In this document: piece by piece, positions 37,382-52,300 of the stretch | How the letters are laid out: every line of letters starts with the position of its first letter | Numbering within the stretch: the first letter of the stretch is position 1 | DNA from: Diprion similis | Taxonomy: Eukaryota > Arthropoda > Insecta > Hymenoptera > Diprionidae | DNA: 64,000 bases | Assembly: GCF_021155765.1 (NCBI RefSeq) | Contig: NC_060106.1 | Coordinates: 21,416,031-21,480,030, forward strand | Reading direction: 5' to 3' | Program-made: the position numbers and the translations under genes | Notes under the pieces: generated by a model | What the model saw: only the letters and a program-made list of their open reading frames with translations | The model's database searches: none | Told to the model about the DNA's origin: nothing

Positions 37382-40300
37382 TCAGAAAAATATAACTTCT
37401 TCTTCTAGGGGTTGTTCCGTCCTTTGCTGTTGATGTTGTTGTTGTTGTGATTGTTGTGACTGCTGCTGCTGCTGCTGTTGGTAGTGGTGGTGATGCTGCT
37501 GTTCAGGAGGCGAACGAGTTGCTCGTAATCGAGTCTGCGTATTGGTGTTAACATTGCTAGAACTATTGCTGCTACTGAGGTCGGGTGATGAAAACGATGA
37601 GCTTGTCACGATTGCTGGACTGCTACCAGCTCTTGAGTGACGATCCGGGCTGTTATTGGCCATAATGCCCGAGCTTCTGTCATCAATATTTGTACACATT
37701 AAAGCATGAATTGTTATGAAATGACTAACCTTTTTTGAACTCAGATTCAAGTTTTCAGCGAGAATTACCTAGAATTATTGTTGTTGCTGCCACTGGCCAG
37801 CTTCAAAGGCAGCTGTTGTTTGACTGGAGGAAGGCTGCTCTGAACTTTCTGTTGGTTAGTAGCACTGATCAAATTCAATGGTATACGTTTGTTGTCCTGA
37901 CTTTTCCGCGATGGCAGTGTGTCCGTACTTTGGCTCCCGTGTGCAGGTGCAGCTCCGGTTGCAGCCGGTGTAACCAGAGAAACGCCTTGCCTCTGTAACG
38001 CTTCGATTCGTCGATACAACTGATCGCGTTGTTGCGTGACATCACGCTGGTCGGCCGTAACTTGATCCCGCAGCCTTGAGATTTGGGCCCTCTCTTCGTC
38101 CATTTGGGTACGCTCCTGTTGAGTTGACGCACGCCACGCTGCCTTTTCACGGCTAAGTTGATCCTGCAGATTACGTAGCTCTTCGAGTTGCCGATTAGGG
38201 TTTGGCCTGTTATTTGTCGACTTTCCACTTCCGTCTTTACAAGCTGCCAGCTGTGCTTGCAGACTGTTGATCGTCGTCATTTGAATCGCGACTATACAAA
38301 AGAGCCTGTAAACGTAGTGTGACAATTGAACGGCAGCTAATTGTTGATCTCGATTTCCATCGGCCTCAGTGTCTGCTTCTTCATCCTCTTTTCCTTCCCC
38401 CAATTCATTTAATAAATGACCAATCTTCATCGGAGGAATGACAGAGTTCAAAGTTGCGTTGTCGCGCCACGGGGAACGCTCCTGAAATAATAAAATTCCA
38501 TTACTCTGGAGAATTTCAAAGTGTCAATAACAAGATTTTTCGATATGAATGTAAAAAAATATTACATGATGATATCGACGAACTTTCACGTTATATGGTA
38601 AGACGAACTAATTTATTTTATATAACGCGAGTATGTTTCACGCGGTTTTTCTTAGGTGTTTTCGGTACACAAAGTACCCGTTTCTACGCCGGTCGAGTGA
38701 GTCTGCGAATTGCGCATGCGCGGAGTACTGAAACAACCGCTTTTGACTCCTGGGAGTCAAAGTTGGTCATTTCTGTACGGCTCTCAGGCGCTGACGCGAC
38801 AAACACAGCGAACTGATCTCACATTTCGCGACCCTAACCTCAATTTGGTGCTGCACGAAAAACTGCGTAACATACTCTTGTTATATAACATGTATCGTGT
38901 ATAACATAGAGGCAACGGTCTTTGCCTCCTTGTTATACAATGTACTAGTAATTACCTTATTGTGATCAAACCCAGCAAACGTTTCCGCACGTCTAGGTAC
39001 ACACAGTGCTGGCGGCACATAGGCTTCACTATGCCGTTCACCGGCAGAGCTTAAACTCCGTGAAAGAGTTGCACTTCCTGTACTAAATGACAATGAACTG
39101 GCAAGTCGCATCGCCTTCTGAACAGCAACCACAGCCTGTAACATTAATTTTTTTTTATTGAGTCGCTGTTTCAGCATTCACTACGGAAAGAAATAAATAA
39201 ATTGATTTAAACAAAAACACCATCTTACCTCGTTCCAGACTAAACCTATGTCAGCATGCACAAGTCGTTTGTAATCTGGCACTAATTTACTGCAGTCGGG
39301 CAACTCTCTGTCTTCTCGACTCTCTCGTTCGTTGTCACTTTCATTTGTGTTCCACACACCGGTAGCAGATCGAAGTCTCAATTGCAATCCCATCTTCTCT
39401 TCGAGTAACGCGGCTTGTTCTACATCTTTTTTGCGCAGTTCATCTACAAATGGATATAATCAGATTTTTATGACTGGCATATTTTTCAACTCAAAGTTGT
39501 CAAATAATAACATTTATCTGCGTATCAAGTTTTATCCACAAATATATCAAGATTAAGACTTTTACTACTATTATGTGAATTGAATTCTATTGCTCTTTTT
39601 TTCACTGGTAAAATTGCTCTGTTTATACAGACAATTATAAGTACAATCGGATGAATGTACATACCGACAATGTCGCGTATATGTGACTGTTTCGCGTCGA
39701 CAATACGCTGTCTCTCTTCGGCGGATATTGTTGATACAGATGAAGAACGGTTATCCCTATGCTCGTTTTCTCCGTTGTTACCCAATTCGTCGTTTTCGTT
39801 TTCTAAATCCTGCGGACAGGTTTCAACTGCGGCTCTTATTGCCTGTATCCAGAGCTGTTTGTCTTTCGGCTTTTGCACTTTCAGTTCAAACATTTCTGGA
39901 TCCGAGGGGTTACTGCTTATCAAATATATGCCTGGAAGATGAATTGCGATTAATTGTATGATAACCAATTTGCAGCCGCGACTGCTTAAATAAACAAATG
40001 ATCCGATAAACAATACATTCTTGTACTACCAGTAATATATTTGGATTCATAGATACCTCTGGATTCTTGTCCAGCTTTTTCTCTCACAAGTAATTTCTGA
40101 AGTGAGACAACTCCAGCTTTGTTATCTGGTGCAAAGAATGCATATTTCTGATCTCTTGTTTCAGCAAGAAAGAATAATACATCCGATAGAACGACAACAA
40201 CCACAGGTGCCATTTTGCTACGACCTTGCATCAAGAACGCTGTACCCTCAAATTTGAGGGTACGGTTGCTTCCCAGTACATCCGACTTTTTGAACTTCAT

Positions 40301-43300
40301 ACCTCGATGCGTGGCAAAAGACTTGGCCTCGATTCTGTCAAATGTAAAAAACTATCTCTATATTGACATGTAAATAAATGGGTAGGTTTAACAATTTTTT
40401 TTCAAATCTAGCCCAAAACTGTACCCAACGAACATGAGAAGCGTTCTTTAGAAATTGTCAAATATTGTGGGAAATTGGAATTTGCAAACATAGTGTGGCA
40501 GTTGAATTCAATAAATTTTCTTCTGAGGTTTTTAGACTTTGAAGGTACGTTATTTGTACTAGAAGATTATCAGCAGAGTCACATTATTTGAAATCAAATT
40601 TGTAAAAAAAATATCGATTCAATTGGCCTCGGAGCAATAAATTTCATTTATTCATCAAACAATTAATTAGTGAATACCTTACCTGTGATAGATCTCTAGC
40701 TTTCGATCAGCTCGCTCCTTGTCGGCAACTTGGGCATCGACATCCCCCAAAATTTGTTTGACGAGGAGCAATGCTTGGCGTAGATCTTCGACTTCGTGGG
40801 ATGCAACCCCTGTCTTGATCAGAGGTTCAACGAGCAGCGGGTATTTTGTCAAACGTTGAGTGACGAAGAGAATGCACTCTGGAATTCCTTTCTTCTTCAA
40901 GAGAGGATTTGCCTGTCGATAATTGGTTCTAATTTCAGTACCATTATCTCGATGTAAATGAAACTTTGTTTGGAAAGATTTACATGGCCTAGATATTGAA
41001 ACTTCAAAAGTTAATGAAAAGTCATCTAATGAAATAAAGAAAGGCAGATAAGGCGATTTCTTTTCGCAAGTCGGCAAAAATCGTCAAAGTCAAACTATTG
41101 TTCAAACGTTTCCCAGTTTTGCTCACCTGACAATGCCGTACGAAGCGGACGAATCTGGGCTCGTTGCGATAATAGTATTTGTAAGCATTAACTGCTTCAC
41201 GGTGACGGCTACAAAAATCACCATACGCACTTTTCATTGACGTGGCGTTACCCCCGGAAAACTGTTCGATCAAAATGTCCGCTATAGTTGGCACAACGGA
41301 GTTAGACTGTTGGCGTCTCCTCAGCTTTAATAGAAACTTCAGATGAATGTCTGTAAGATCTCTTAGCCGAGGAAACATTCGTTCGAGATCTGTAGGTGGT
41401 AGGCCAAAATGACGTCTAAGGCCATCGGCGAATATTCGCTCCATAGCCAGTAAAACAAGGCAGTGATGTTTCTCGGTCAAGACAAACTCGTATATGTGCT
41501 CCTGTCGTTTAACTTCACGCTCACAGCTATTTACAAGACCCCTGGCTACGTTGCGCCCCACAGCTGCAGTCCATGAATCGGGTTCCTCTTTGCCCAAGCC
41601 CAACTCAGGGTCCAGTCCCTCCAAATCACCGACGTTAAACTGATGACTCTCTTCGCCAAACTCGTGTTCTTCCCAGTTACTGGAAACCAAATGAGTCAAA
41701 TTATTCATGACATACTTTAAGGCCATAAGAACAGCGAAGGTGATTAGTATGATTTTTTGATAAGTACTTCCCTGTAGATCAATTTCTCATGAAGAGTTGA
41801 GCCATGAAATATGGCATATATTCATTCAGTTTATTAATTTGAAAAATATTTTTAAGAAAGTTTAAATACAATACATAAAATCGTGGGGATTACCCCTTTC
41901 AACCATACTGTAATATATGAACAGCGACGTTATATAAAATCGGATAACGAACAAATATGAGAGCATATGACACAGAAAGGACTAGATCAGAATAAAGCGA
42001 TAATCTATTACTAGCATTCGATAAGCAGAAAATTCAAGTACTCGTAGCGACTTGTCATGCTGCGGAGTGTGTGGGAAAAGAATATGGGAAAACTTGACTG
42101 AGGTTTCGTTTATATTTAGACGTCCACACCCTGAGAGCTTCCTCAGTATGTTTTCAAAAATGAAACATAACTATTGCTTCAGATCTCAACTATGCTTTTG
42201 GGTGAAATCGCAGACTCACATATCGCGTAACATGTCGTACCGGGTTTTTTATACTTTTTTTTGCAACTCAACTTACCTTGGCGCTTCGCGATGGTGTCCA
42301 GTGCTATCCCCGTCTCTTTCCTCATTGATCGTTTGACTGCAATAAAAAGAGTTAGAGTTCTTTTTGTTTTAAAAAAAAAAGATTAACTCAATTTCCTACA
42401 CCAATTCCTTACGTGTCTACGGCGTAGCCGAATAATGATTGGCATGAACCTTTGCAAATCACGGAGACACTATTGAGTGTCTAGTCTGAATTATAAACAC
42501 CTCACCAGAGTATTTAATTCCAAAGGATTTTTCAAAAATACTGAACCAGAGCAAAACGCAGAATCTAATAAACGGTATGTCTATTAATACACTACACCAT
42601 AGCAATTACGATCTATAAATATTATTCCATTTTGCAATTCTATAACTCGTATTTTTTTCTTTCATGTTCTCAATGAAACTTAACATTGAATTTGGAAGTT
42701 TCGAAAGGTATTGGGCACTGTATAAATCCCTATGCCATAATGTTGTTACAGCATTTTCTAAGATGGTGTCAGGCATGGCAGGTCCAATACTTAAAAGTAA
42801 CAGAGAACACAGTTGACATGATCGGAGCTGGTAGCATCTTGTGGACGTTTTTGTTGTATTGACAAATACTGAAAAGAGACCAAGAGAGAGAGAAAGAACA
42901 GACGTGCGTTGCGGATAACCAAACTGATTCAATATGTTCAATTCGTTACTGCAGTTTTGCAATAACGCTAGTACTGACTACAGTAGATAGGTATGTACAT
43001 AAGATCGATGTGGACGAAGAAGTGATCAAAAACGATGAGCAAATGGAAATGATGGGAGAAGCAAGCGGTTTTAGAAGCACAAGGCGTTGATATTCACTTT
43101 TTCAACACTTTGCGAGTAGAGTAGGAACAAAAAGAGTTTAAACTTTCTTAATGTGCAACAAAGGTTTACATATACTTTTCCATTTCCTTGGATGTTTCGA
43201 ATGTAAAATATTAATGATACATCCTTTGGAATGTTGCTTAACTCGCACATATTGGCAGCATTTTAGCATTCAATGGGCACCATGATGAAAGATATTTCGC

Positions 43301-46300
43301 TTGATCTTACCAACTAAAATAACAATCATGCATAGTGCAGAGTCAACGAATCCTTAGATAGGTGAAAGTCATCAGGATCATCATTGTACACAGTGTTGTG
43401 ATTACGGTACAACAGCAACAAAGATAACCAACGAATAAACAAACGGACGGATGACGGGACGAAGAAACGTGGCGGCGAGTTTGGCAGGTACAGGTGTAGG
43501 ATTAGGATAGATGTCAGATATCCGAGACTTACTTGACTCCTAGCTTGGTGGCGACTCGCCGCCAAGGACTGTATCCCGTTGCGGTTTTCTTGTTGCTAAT
43601 CTCCCTTTTATCGTCGATCAATCAGTACCATTAAATTCCAATTGGTTTGTTGCAGTTGCACGGGAAGGAATGCACGGGGGAAGGAAAAAGCACACACTGC
43701 ATTAGCGCCATTTAAATTCACGCTGTCACTCCTCCTCCCTCCCATTTCTTTACCATTTGCATTCAACACCAATATATCTCTAATCTGTTTCTTCTCCGTC
43801 TTTTCTCTTTTCTGTAGCTTTCTTAGCTGAACAAATATATTAATACTATCGAATCTAACAGCTTGTTCCGATCTTTGTAAAAATAATGGTGCCGCAGCAT
43901 AGTTATGGGAAAAACTAAATAAAAACTAATTTGATGGGTAAAACTAGATCCACTAGCAGGTGTTCTTTACTTCTAGATCATATGTAGTGATGCGTTGATG
44001 CAAATCTAATGTAAAGAATGCAAAGTAGAAAAGTTGTAGCTACCATTTTTGTGCAATTCAATTTTCTTAGCTTCCCCTCTGCAATCTGTTGTAGAAAACG
44101 GGAATACAATATTTCGGCTCATTTATAAACATTTTATTATCGCTGTTACAACTTTCTATTTCTACGCCTTTCAATCGCCATGTTATAATTCCGACACGCT
44201 CCACAAAAAGTTTCCGCTGCTGTTTAATTAACAAACACTGAGATATAGACATATATTTAGAACGACCATGAAATCCTCAATCCTGAGTCCAGGCATGCCA
44301 GATATACTTGCCTTTACCGCAATTGATTAGATCCAAGCGTATCGTAAAGCAAGAACGACTTGTTCAGCATTCCTAAATTGTAAGCGTCATTGCCAACTAA
44401 GAGCTACCATTGCTTGGACAATGGACGCAAGTAGTGCGTAATATACTGAAGCTGCAAATAAATTTGCTTTAAATCAGATGAGTAAACTGAGTCTCGGTGT
44501 GGCAGTTTTAATACTCAACTTTTATAGTGTTATGATTAAGATTCCCACAGATTGATAAAAATCCATTGTTTTGCGATGCTTAGCATATATTCACATGCTC
44601 CTTCATAATATGTGTATAAAGGTGAACAAGCGTTGGCTGAGCAAATATATATTTTTTTACGCTATTATTTGAAAACAAAAAGAAAAAGAAAGGAACAAAA
44701 CCTCGAACGCAAATTGGAATTATGTGTTACTCTGTTCATGAACGTGATAGCTCAGAATTCATGCCCGCGGAATACTTAAAGCCTGGGAATGTAATGACGT
44801 GCGGCCTAATCTGAAGCTGTAAAACCAGAACCAATGCAGCAACTAACGGCGAACCATGGAAAAAAAAAATATTTATGAGTAATTTCACATACCTCCCGCT
44901 GTTCGTCGATAAAGGAGGAGGTAATGAAGACGTCGACCCTCTCTTAGTGTTGTTGGTTGCTGCTGGAGTGCCAGACACGGACTTGGATCCCGATTTTGAT
45001 GAATTTTGTTTGTGCTTGACACACTCCAACGTCAGCTGATCCTTGCATCCTTGGCTCTGATGGACCGTGACTCCGCAATCTACAATTTTCCCAGTTTAGA
45101 ATTCAGATAAGTATAGTATGCAAAATTTCATGGTAAACTTGACTTTTGAAATCATTTGTGACAAGCATCACTTCATAGATAACTAACAGTGGAGAGTGAA
45201 TATTAGCAATGAATTTTGTTTAAATCAACTATTGGTTGAACAATTTGATGAAAAAAACTGACTTTCACAGTGTAGAGCTGGCTTGTTCGCCACCAGCTGC
45301 TTGGTGCAAAAATCACACGTCGCCCCACTTTGATGACTGGCTGCAGCTAACGTCACCCACTGGTGCTGGTGACTTTGGTTTGCTTTTTTGCCGCTTTTAT
45401 CCTTCGACAACATGATTTATATATATAGTAAAAATGTCGACTACGGCAGTTGTTCCGATTGCGTGACGAATGAATAAAAAGCAAAAAACTTACCTTCTTC
45501 TTGCGGAAGAATAGAGAGCCTCGCTTCCGGCGTGTCTTCTCCGAATGATTATCGTCATCCGCAACTCCACTATAATAGAAAGATAATGTAACTCTTAGTC
45601 ACAGAGTTTGGTTTAGAGTAAAGAAAACATAATCCTGCTATTTTCCAAAATTCGTGTGCATGTGTTATCTCAACGTGCTTCCAAGGTGCAATTAATACGA
45701 AAGAGTGAGTCTTTACTCGTATATTTACAGACCGGGGAATAATGATATTCTTTACACGGGAATAGCTGCCTACTATGGGAACAGATTCACAGTGCCAGCA
45801 AATAATAATTAAATTGCAAAATGCCTAACGCGAATAAAATACTTACTCGGGAAGCAGCTCGTAAAAGGAGGCTTGAGCATTGGGTGTACCTTCTCTGGCC
45901 AAATCTTCGTGAAATCCGTGGCTCCGTTGTGGAATAAGATCCTCAGTTTCTGTCTCGCTTCCACTGCCTCTGTCATGACGTCCCGGCCCATGTAGAATAC
46001 TATATTCGCGGTTTAACTTTCAAGCACGTAACACAAATGGCAAGACCAAAGAGCTTGGAGCTAAAGTCCACCTCAAATTTTGAAGATTGTAGCAGGAAAT
46101 AGTTCAGTAATTTCTTCTTTATTGCGGAGACTTTAGCTACAGCTCTGCCAAACAGTGGTTTAATGAAACTATGGCAAAGATCTAGCGAAGAGGAGGTTTA
46201 TTAAAAATGTGTAGCCATGCAATTTGATATTTAATGTGAAATTTGGAACAAATGCGAGATGCAAAATGAATAAAAAATAGCATTATGATTAAGCAGTCAA

Positions 46301-49300
46301 GATTTAACTCGTTCAAATGGTAATAAAAATTTAAGGATTTTCATCTTTGCAGCATTAATACGAGGGCTGTGCTTGATTTTCAGTATGCAAATTGGTCCAG
46401 AATCCAAAGTAATCGAGTAAAGTGTGTTATCTAAATTTCCACTGTGTCCGAGTTAGATCAAGAATTTCAATAATTGATGCAGAATTCAAATAATGCATCT
46501 ACTATAAAGTTTAAAAACATTGTATTCAAGAATATAGCCAAAAACTAAAATCTAGACTGCAGTCTCCAATGTAAGCCACAGCCGCACGGGGACCTGATAA
46601 ATAATTATCCAAGTAACAGGAAAAACCACAAGTAAAAAGCAAGTTTAAAAATCTTTAAATATGTGCCTGCAATTAGAGGGTTGTGGTTGACCCACTTCCT
46701 AGCTCTCAGTATCTCTACCCTGTTGTAGGGATTACTTACGCGGTAAGCAGAGGAGTAGTTCGAGTCCCAGAGTCCGTAAGGTGTGTGTGGACAGGGGGGG
46801 TGACAATTGAGGGTGTTGAAATGGATTTCTGCAATGGTAGACGAGAGCCAGTAATTCCAGGCATCAGGCCTCCGCTCTCACCGAGCCTCTCTCTCTTTGC
46901 AACGATCTTCTGGAAGTCACCCTAGAAATATCACAAGATGAGTTGATGTTCCCATTAGTTTTCCGAGTATTCAAATTTCAAAAAATAGAGAATTTCCGTA
47001 TCGGATTAACATCGTTTATAAACAATATACCTGAATAAGATCTGCTTCGTTAAGTGAATGAGTACTGGCTTGAGATCTAGACGCCTTGCTTCCGGGTACC
47101 GTTCCGGTGGGGTGAGGCTTACTATCCAAATCTAAATCTAGTTCACTCTCCAAGCTACTGAGGCTTATACTCCGCTGACGCTGAAACGAAAAAACGTTCA
47201 ACACGTTTGTTTCATCCTGACAGAAAAAGACCAGGTAAATTATATGAATTCATAATGAGAAAAATAGTTAATAACAAAGGTAATAGCAATAATAGATTGA
47301 AGGAGACTGACCATCGTTCGGGTTTGTAGGTGAAGGTGATGGTCCTGTCCAGAGTGGCGAGACCCTCGTCTCGAATCCTCAAGATCGGTCCAACTTCGTC
47401 GTCTGTCGACTCCTTGACTGCCATGAGGCAAGTGGCGATTAGATGAGGGGAAATGGGTGGGCGAACTGTTGGCCGAACCGTCGACTAACAAGTCGGGGTC
47501 AGAGCTGGTATCTTGATGCTCATGAGTACGGAGAGGGACGGGATTGAGAGGGCAAAGCGAGGGACAAGAAGAACTGAGCCTTTGCGTGTGATGACGATGG
47601 AGGCGAGAGCGAGCATTGTGACCGGTGGTGGTCAGCGTCAAATCCCGCATTCGCTGAATGCTTTCATGTATTTCGTGTAGTTGACGAAGGTTGTCATCTG
47701 CGAATCATGATTATACCAACATGGTCAGTGTTGTCAATTTTCAACCGTATTACATTCTACGTAAAACTTACCAAGAACAGGATAGTGCTTTGCAAATCCT
47801 GGAGAATGGGGAGTCACACTGATTATCGGTACCAGCGGCCCCGCAGAGCGTAGCTGTGCACCGATTCCTCCAGGATGCTGCTTGAGCTGGTCGAAACCCC
47901 TGTCCGACATTACAATGACAGAAGACCCGTCCTTCGTATACTCGGACTCTGAGGCACCTCCGTCAAGCGTCAAACCATCCAACTCGTCGTCTGTTCCTCT
48001 GGCTACTCGGCTATCGTTGGGATTTGCGGAACTCAGGTAATCCGTTATTACATCCTCGTCGCTGTCCTCTCCGCTGTTCGGACATTCGTCTGCAAAAGAT
48101 ACACAATTGATCCCTCATTTTCACCTCACAAATTGTTTATCTGGCATTGATAGAATTTCGCAAACAATTTTAAGAATGTTCAGAATTCTTATTTAGTAAC
48201 TCATTCGACCTCGTGATTCAAGTTATTCTTGGTAACGATATATAGAATTGTTGCATTCAAATCTGCAATGTTCTTTTTTTTTTCTTCTTTCTTCACACCT
48301 ACTACCAGAGTTTCTCAATTCTGAAAAGTAACTGATCGATTGATTGTAGTAATGAACATATAATATTGGTGAATTTTATCAGAATAACCAAGTAGGCCTT
48401 CAAAGTAGTAAGATCGGATGAATTTAGTACCTACAAAGTTGGATGTAACAATCAGTATAAAGATAATAAAAAATAGAAGGTCTAAGGTTTTTGTTTTAAT
48501 ATTCAAATATTTAATTCCGTTCTGCGAAAAAATATTGCTAAATGAATACGGATATTTTTTTCCATATCCAGTCGACGTTATGAGAAAGTCTGTAGTGAAA
48601 AATCACATCGCATATCTTCCCATAAAAGACTCAAACTCTCGTTGCATTTTCAGAGATCCAAAAGATCAATTGATAGACGATGTTACCCGATGATCTCTGG
48701 AGTAAATTCACCATTGCATCACCATGATTATGATCGAACGGATTTCGTCACTCCTTGTGTGAAACAATGGTTATCATCAAGTTACAGACAGGTATTGATA
48801 CGTTGTAAGTAGGTATGTAAGTAGGGACAATACCTAATACCCCTACTTTCTGTACTCCATGATATAGGAAAACTGATAACGAGGAGAAACGGAGAACAAT
48901 AGGAACAAATCCCATCTCTCTCTTTCTCTCTCTCTCTCTCTTCTCTCTCCTTGCCAGAACCCTCCTTGCGACGTTTCGTGGTCCAAAGTCAAAGAGACGG
49001 CAATCTGAACACATATACTATACATATCGCATAATAATGGCACGCAGATTGAATAGGAACCAGGTCAAATAATTTTCTGTACAAAGACGAGAGAGACACA
49101 GAGAAAGAGAGAGAGAATCAATCAATCGGCCCCAGGCGATAAATCAGGAAAAGTTTCGACGCTCACGGTTGCATTTTCTGTCTCCACAGAGATTACTCTC
49201 TGCCATACTGTATCATTGTTCTCTTTCACCCGATGTACCAAGACAAAATTGCATTCGTTTTATTTTATTTCATTCTCCGTATATTCTTACATGCACATTG

Positions 49301-52300
49301 TCGCACACGTGGCCTGCCATGTGAAGCATCTAAGATTTCGCTGAACGAAATCAAAGATCTAAGATTTCTTTCACGTAGGGGTAAAAAGGTGATTACAAGT
49401 ACCTGCTGCAGCTGTAATAATTTCTGGAATATCACCGCCCCACCCCAGGGTAATTAGAAAATTGAAAATTTATGACACGTATTTTATGGGAATCCTCTCA
49501 AATCTCCCAAACGAAGATCCTTGATTCGTGAACAATTTAGAGGTTCTTAACTATCCCCTCTTGCCATCGTAAGCCTCGCGTTAAATGAAAATGTAGGTTT
49601 AAAAGCTGTGTTTCCTGGGCTGTAGTGCGAATCTGTATTATATGTGTATAGATACGTTAAGAAAAGACTCGTATACTTTACGTGCCATATGATTAAACAC
49701 TACATATTCATAATATTTATACCTGTCTTGTGAAGCTGGAGGAAACATTGAGCAGCGTTGATAACCCGCTTCAATTTCCACTGTCTTTTGGCGAACATAC
49801 TCGTATTAAGTCGAGTATCTTGTTTGCACATAGCATCGAATTACCAAAATATCCATAAGAATTCCGTTCAGCATATTCAGCGTTATAAGTAAATATAGAT
49901 ACGATTAATTACGTCATAGAAGCTTTGTCGTAATAATACGAAATGAATATTTGTTGTATTGACTTTGCAACGGCAAAGATTCGTCACTCAGAAATACGGA
50001 ACTCTCGGTTGGTTGGAAACAGCGAGCTTAGTTTAAAAGTGTAAAATCGGCATGCCAAGGAATAGCGAATAATATAGCGTTTAGATTTTTTCAGGTGATC
50101 GGGAACCAAGGCGACAGAAAGTCTGTCATACACATTTTTACATTCCACGTTAGTCATTAATTGTAAGATCAACGTCTTATCGAACGAGGGCGAGGATACA
50201 GAAGCATGAAGAAGAGAAGGGAGGATTTCCGACGAGGTCACTACTTCGCGAAAAACCATCAAGGTGGTATTAAATTTTTATAATAATATGTACCGATAGC
50301 GATGATAACTGCGGTCGCGTTCAATACCGCGGCTCACGCGAAACGAGGAAAATCGTACACTGTGTGTATGTATGCCTAAATGCCCCGAGAGACGGCAGAA
50401 GTCGTAAAAAGTCCGATCAGGAATTACGAAGCCCTTCTAACGTCCACGTTGAAAATAATCGGTAAAACATAACATTTACTTATATACATACATATATGCA
50501 TTTCTCCTCTCATCCTGACTCATCGAATTAACACACTGATCGCAGAATCGACATTGTTGTGATCTGCTCTGTCCTCGGCACTGCAGGCATGATTTTAATC
50601 TACCTATCGTTTTCGACTGTATATATTTGAGAAAGAAAGAAAAGAATGAAAATTCGAAGGACATCAAACCTGCCGAATTTAGATTTTTTACGGACGCACC
50701 GGCATTGCTGGATAGTGTGAAGAAGGCGGAAGAACTCGCTGACGGTAATCCAGGGAACGTGGTATTTCACCTCAACATCATCGGTTTCTCCTCGACATGT
50801 TTCCCGGCCGTTTGGGTACGTCGGCAATCGGCTACGAGCTAGAGGGTGGAAAACGCGGCAACTTGTTTCCGAGTTAAAGGAGACGACCGACGACCGACGA
50901 CCAACCACCTCCACCTCCACCTCCACCGACCCAATACCGAATGACTGACTGACTGTTGCTTTTCCCGTAACTCGCCAGCGGGAATTGATCCGCGAGCTCG
51001 AGCAGCCCCCGCGAGCCCCGTACGAACGACCCCACCTTTTATCTACCTCCCCTCAACAACCCCTCCGAGCAGCCTCTGCATGTGTATAATATCGTCGTGA
51101 TGCCCGCGTACACGCATCGCAGCATTCCACTGATGTATGTAGTACACGACATACGTACCACCTGATACCTGCAATCTCAACATTCGACGACAATCAAGGT
51201 CGAAATATTTCACGAGGGTGAAATTGGTGAGGTTATATGTATACTGTAACGATGCGTGTTTAAAGAAAGATCGCTACTTGGATCATATTGAAGTTAGTAA
51301 CGTTACATCCTTTTAAATCATTGTAAAATTAAGAAAATAGTGCTTTTTTCCACAATCTTTCGTTACGACAGTTCGATTGAAGAAACAAAATATACTTTAA
51401 TTTTAAAAAGCCAACTCGTTGAAAGTCGTTTTTAAATTGCCCGATAATTATGATTTTTTGGCCAGATATTTCGCTACGTTAACGTTGCTAACTTCAGCCT
51501 GATGACTTTTCTGTATAGTATGGTATATCGTCAGTTGGCAGGGTAATATACGAAGTTTTACTTGTTATTACAGGGTAAATTCGATGCAGTATAATTATAC
51601 CAGCTCGTATAGCGTATGTATATATAGGTAAACGGCGTTCATCTTTATAATTTTTCGCTGATTGGGGTGAAACTACAATCGCAAACGGTGCACAACAGCA
51701 ACATTTCAGATTTTCTCTCTCCGCGTATAATCGTGTATACTTTTCTTATCTCGTATCATCCTTAATTCGCATGCTCATCCGAATGGTTGAAGGTGCGGGG
51801 GAAGGTGAGTGGGGGATCAGATCTGCACTGTCAGGAGAACGGAGTTGGCGATACAGAATTAGCAGAAAACTGTGTATACGTGTAGGCATCCGTATAGTAT
51901 ATATATATATAATTATATACATAATTTGTGTATGCCGTAATTGGATTTTGTTGCAGCTCATGGCATGGATTTTAAGCAATGTTTTTCGAAAGTAATCCAT
52001 TATCGCAAATTTGACGAAATCGCGCGTATCAGAGAGAGTTTTAATAGGTCCTGCACATTTGTTCATTTTGTGAACGAAATCCAGCCGGATTCTGCGGCGA
52101 AAAGTCGGGCTGCTTTCCATTTATAGTTTTGTCAATACATACGGTTTACGCTATTCGAGGATACCACGAAAGATGAACACAGGAAAGTCAGTGGGTGTAA
52201 AAAATTATTTCAAACATTCGTAAAAATTTTCGAATTTTAAGATAAAAATTGAAAATGGCGTTGCGGACCGCCGAAACTACGACACTACAACAAAGAATAA

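Noticed and set aside
38454-38816. 120-codon open frame on the plus strand
   Set aside because: It runs across a RhoGEF exon boundary and intron in antisense and lacks any recognisable protein feature.
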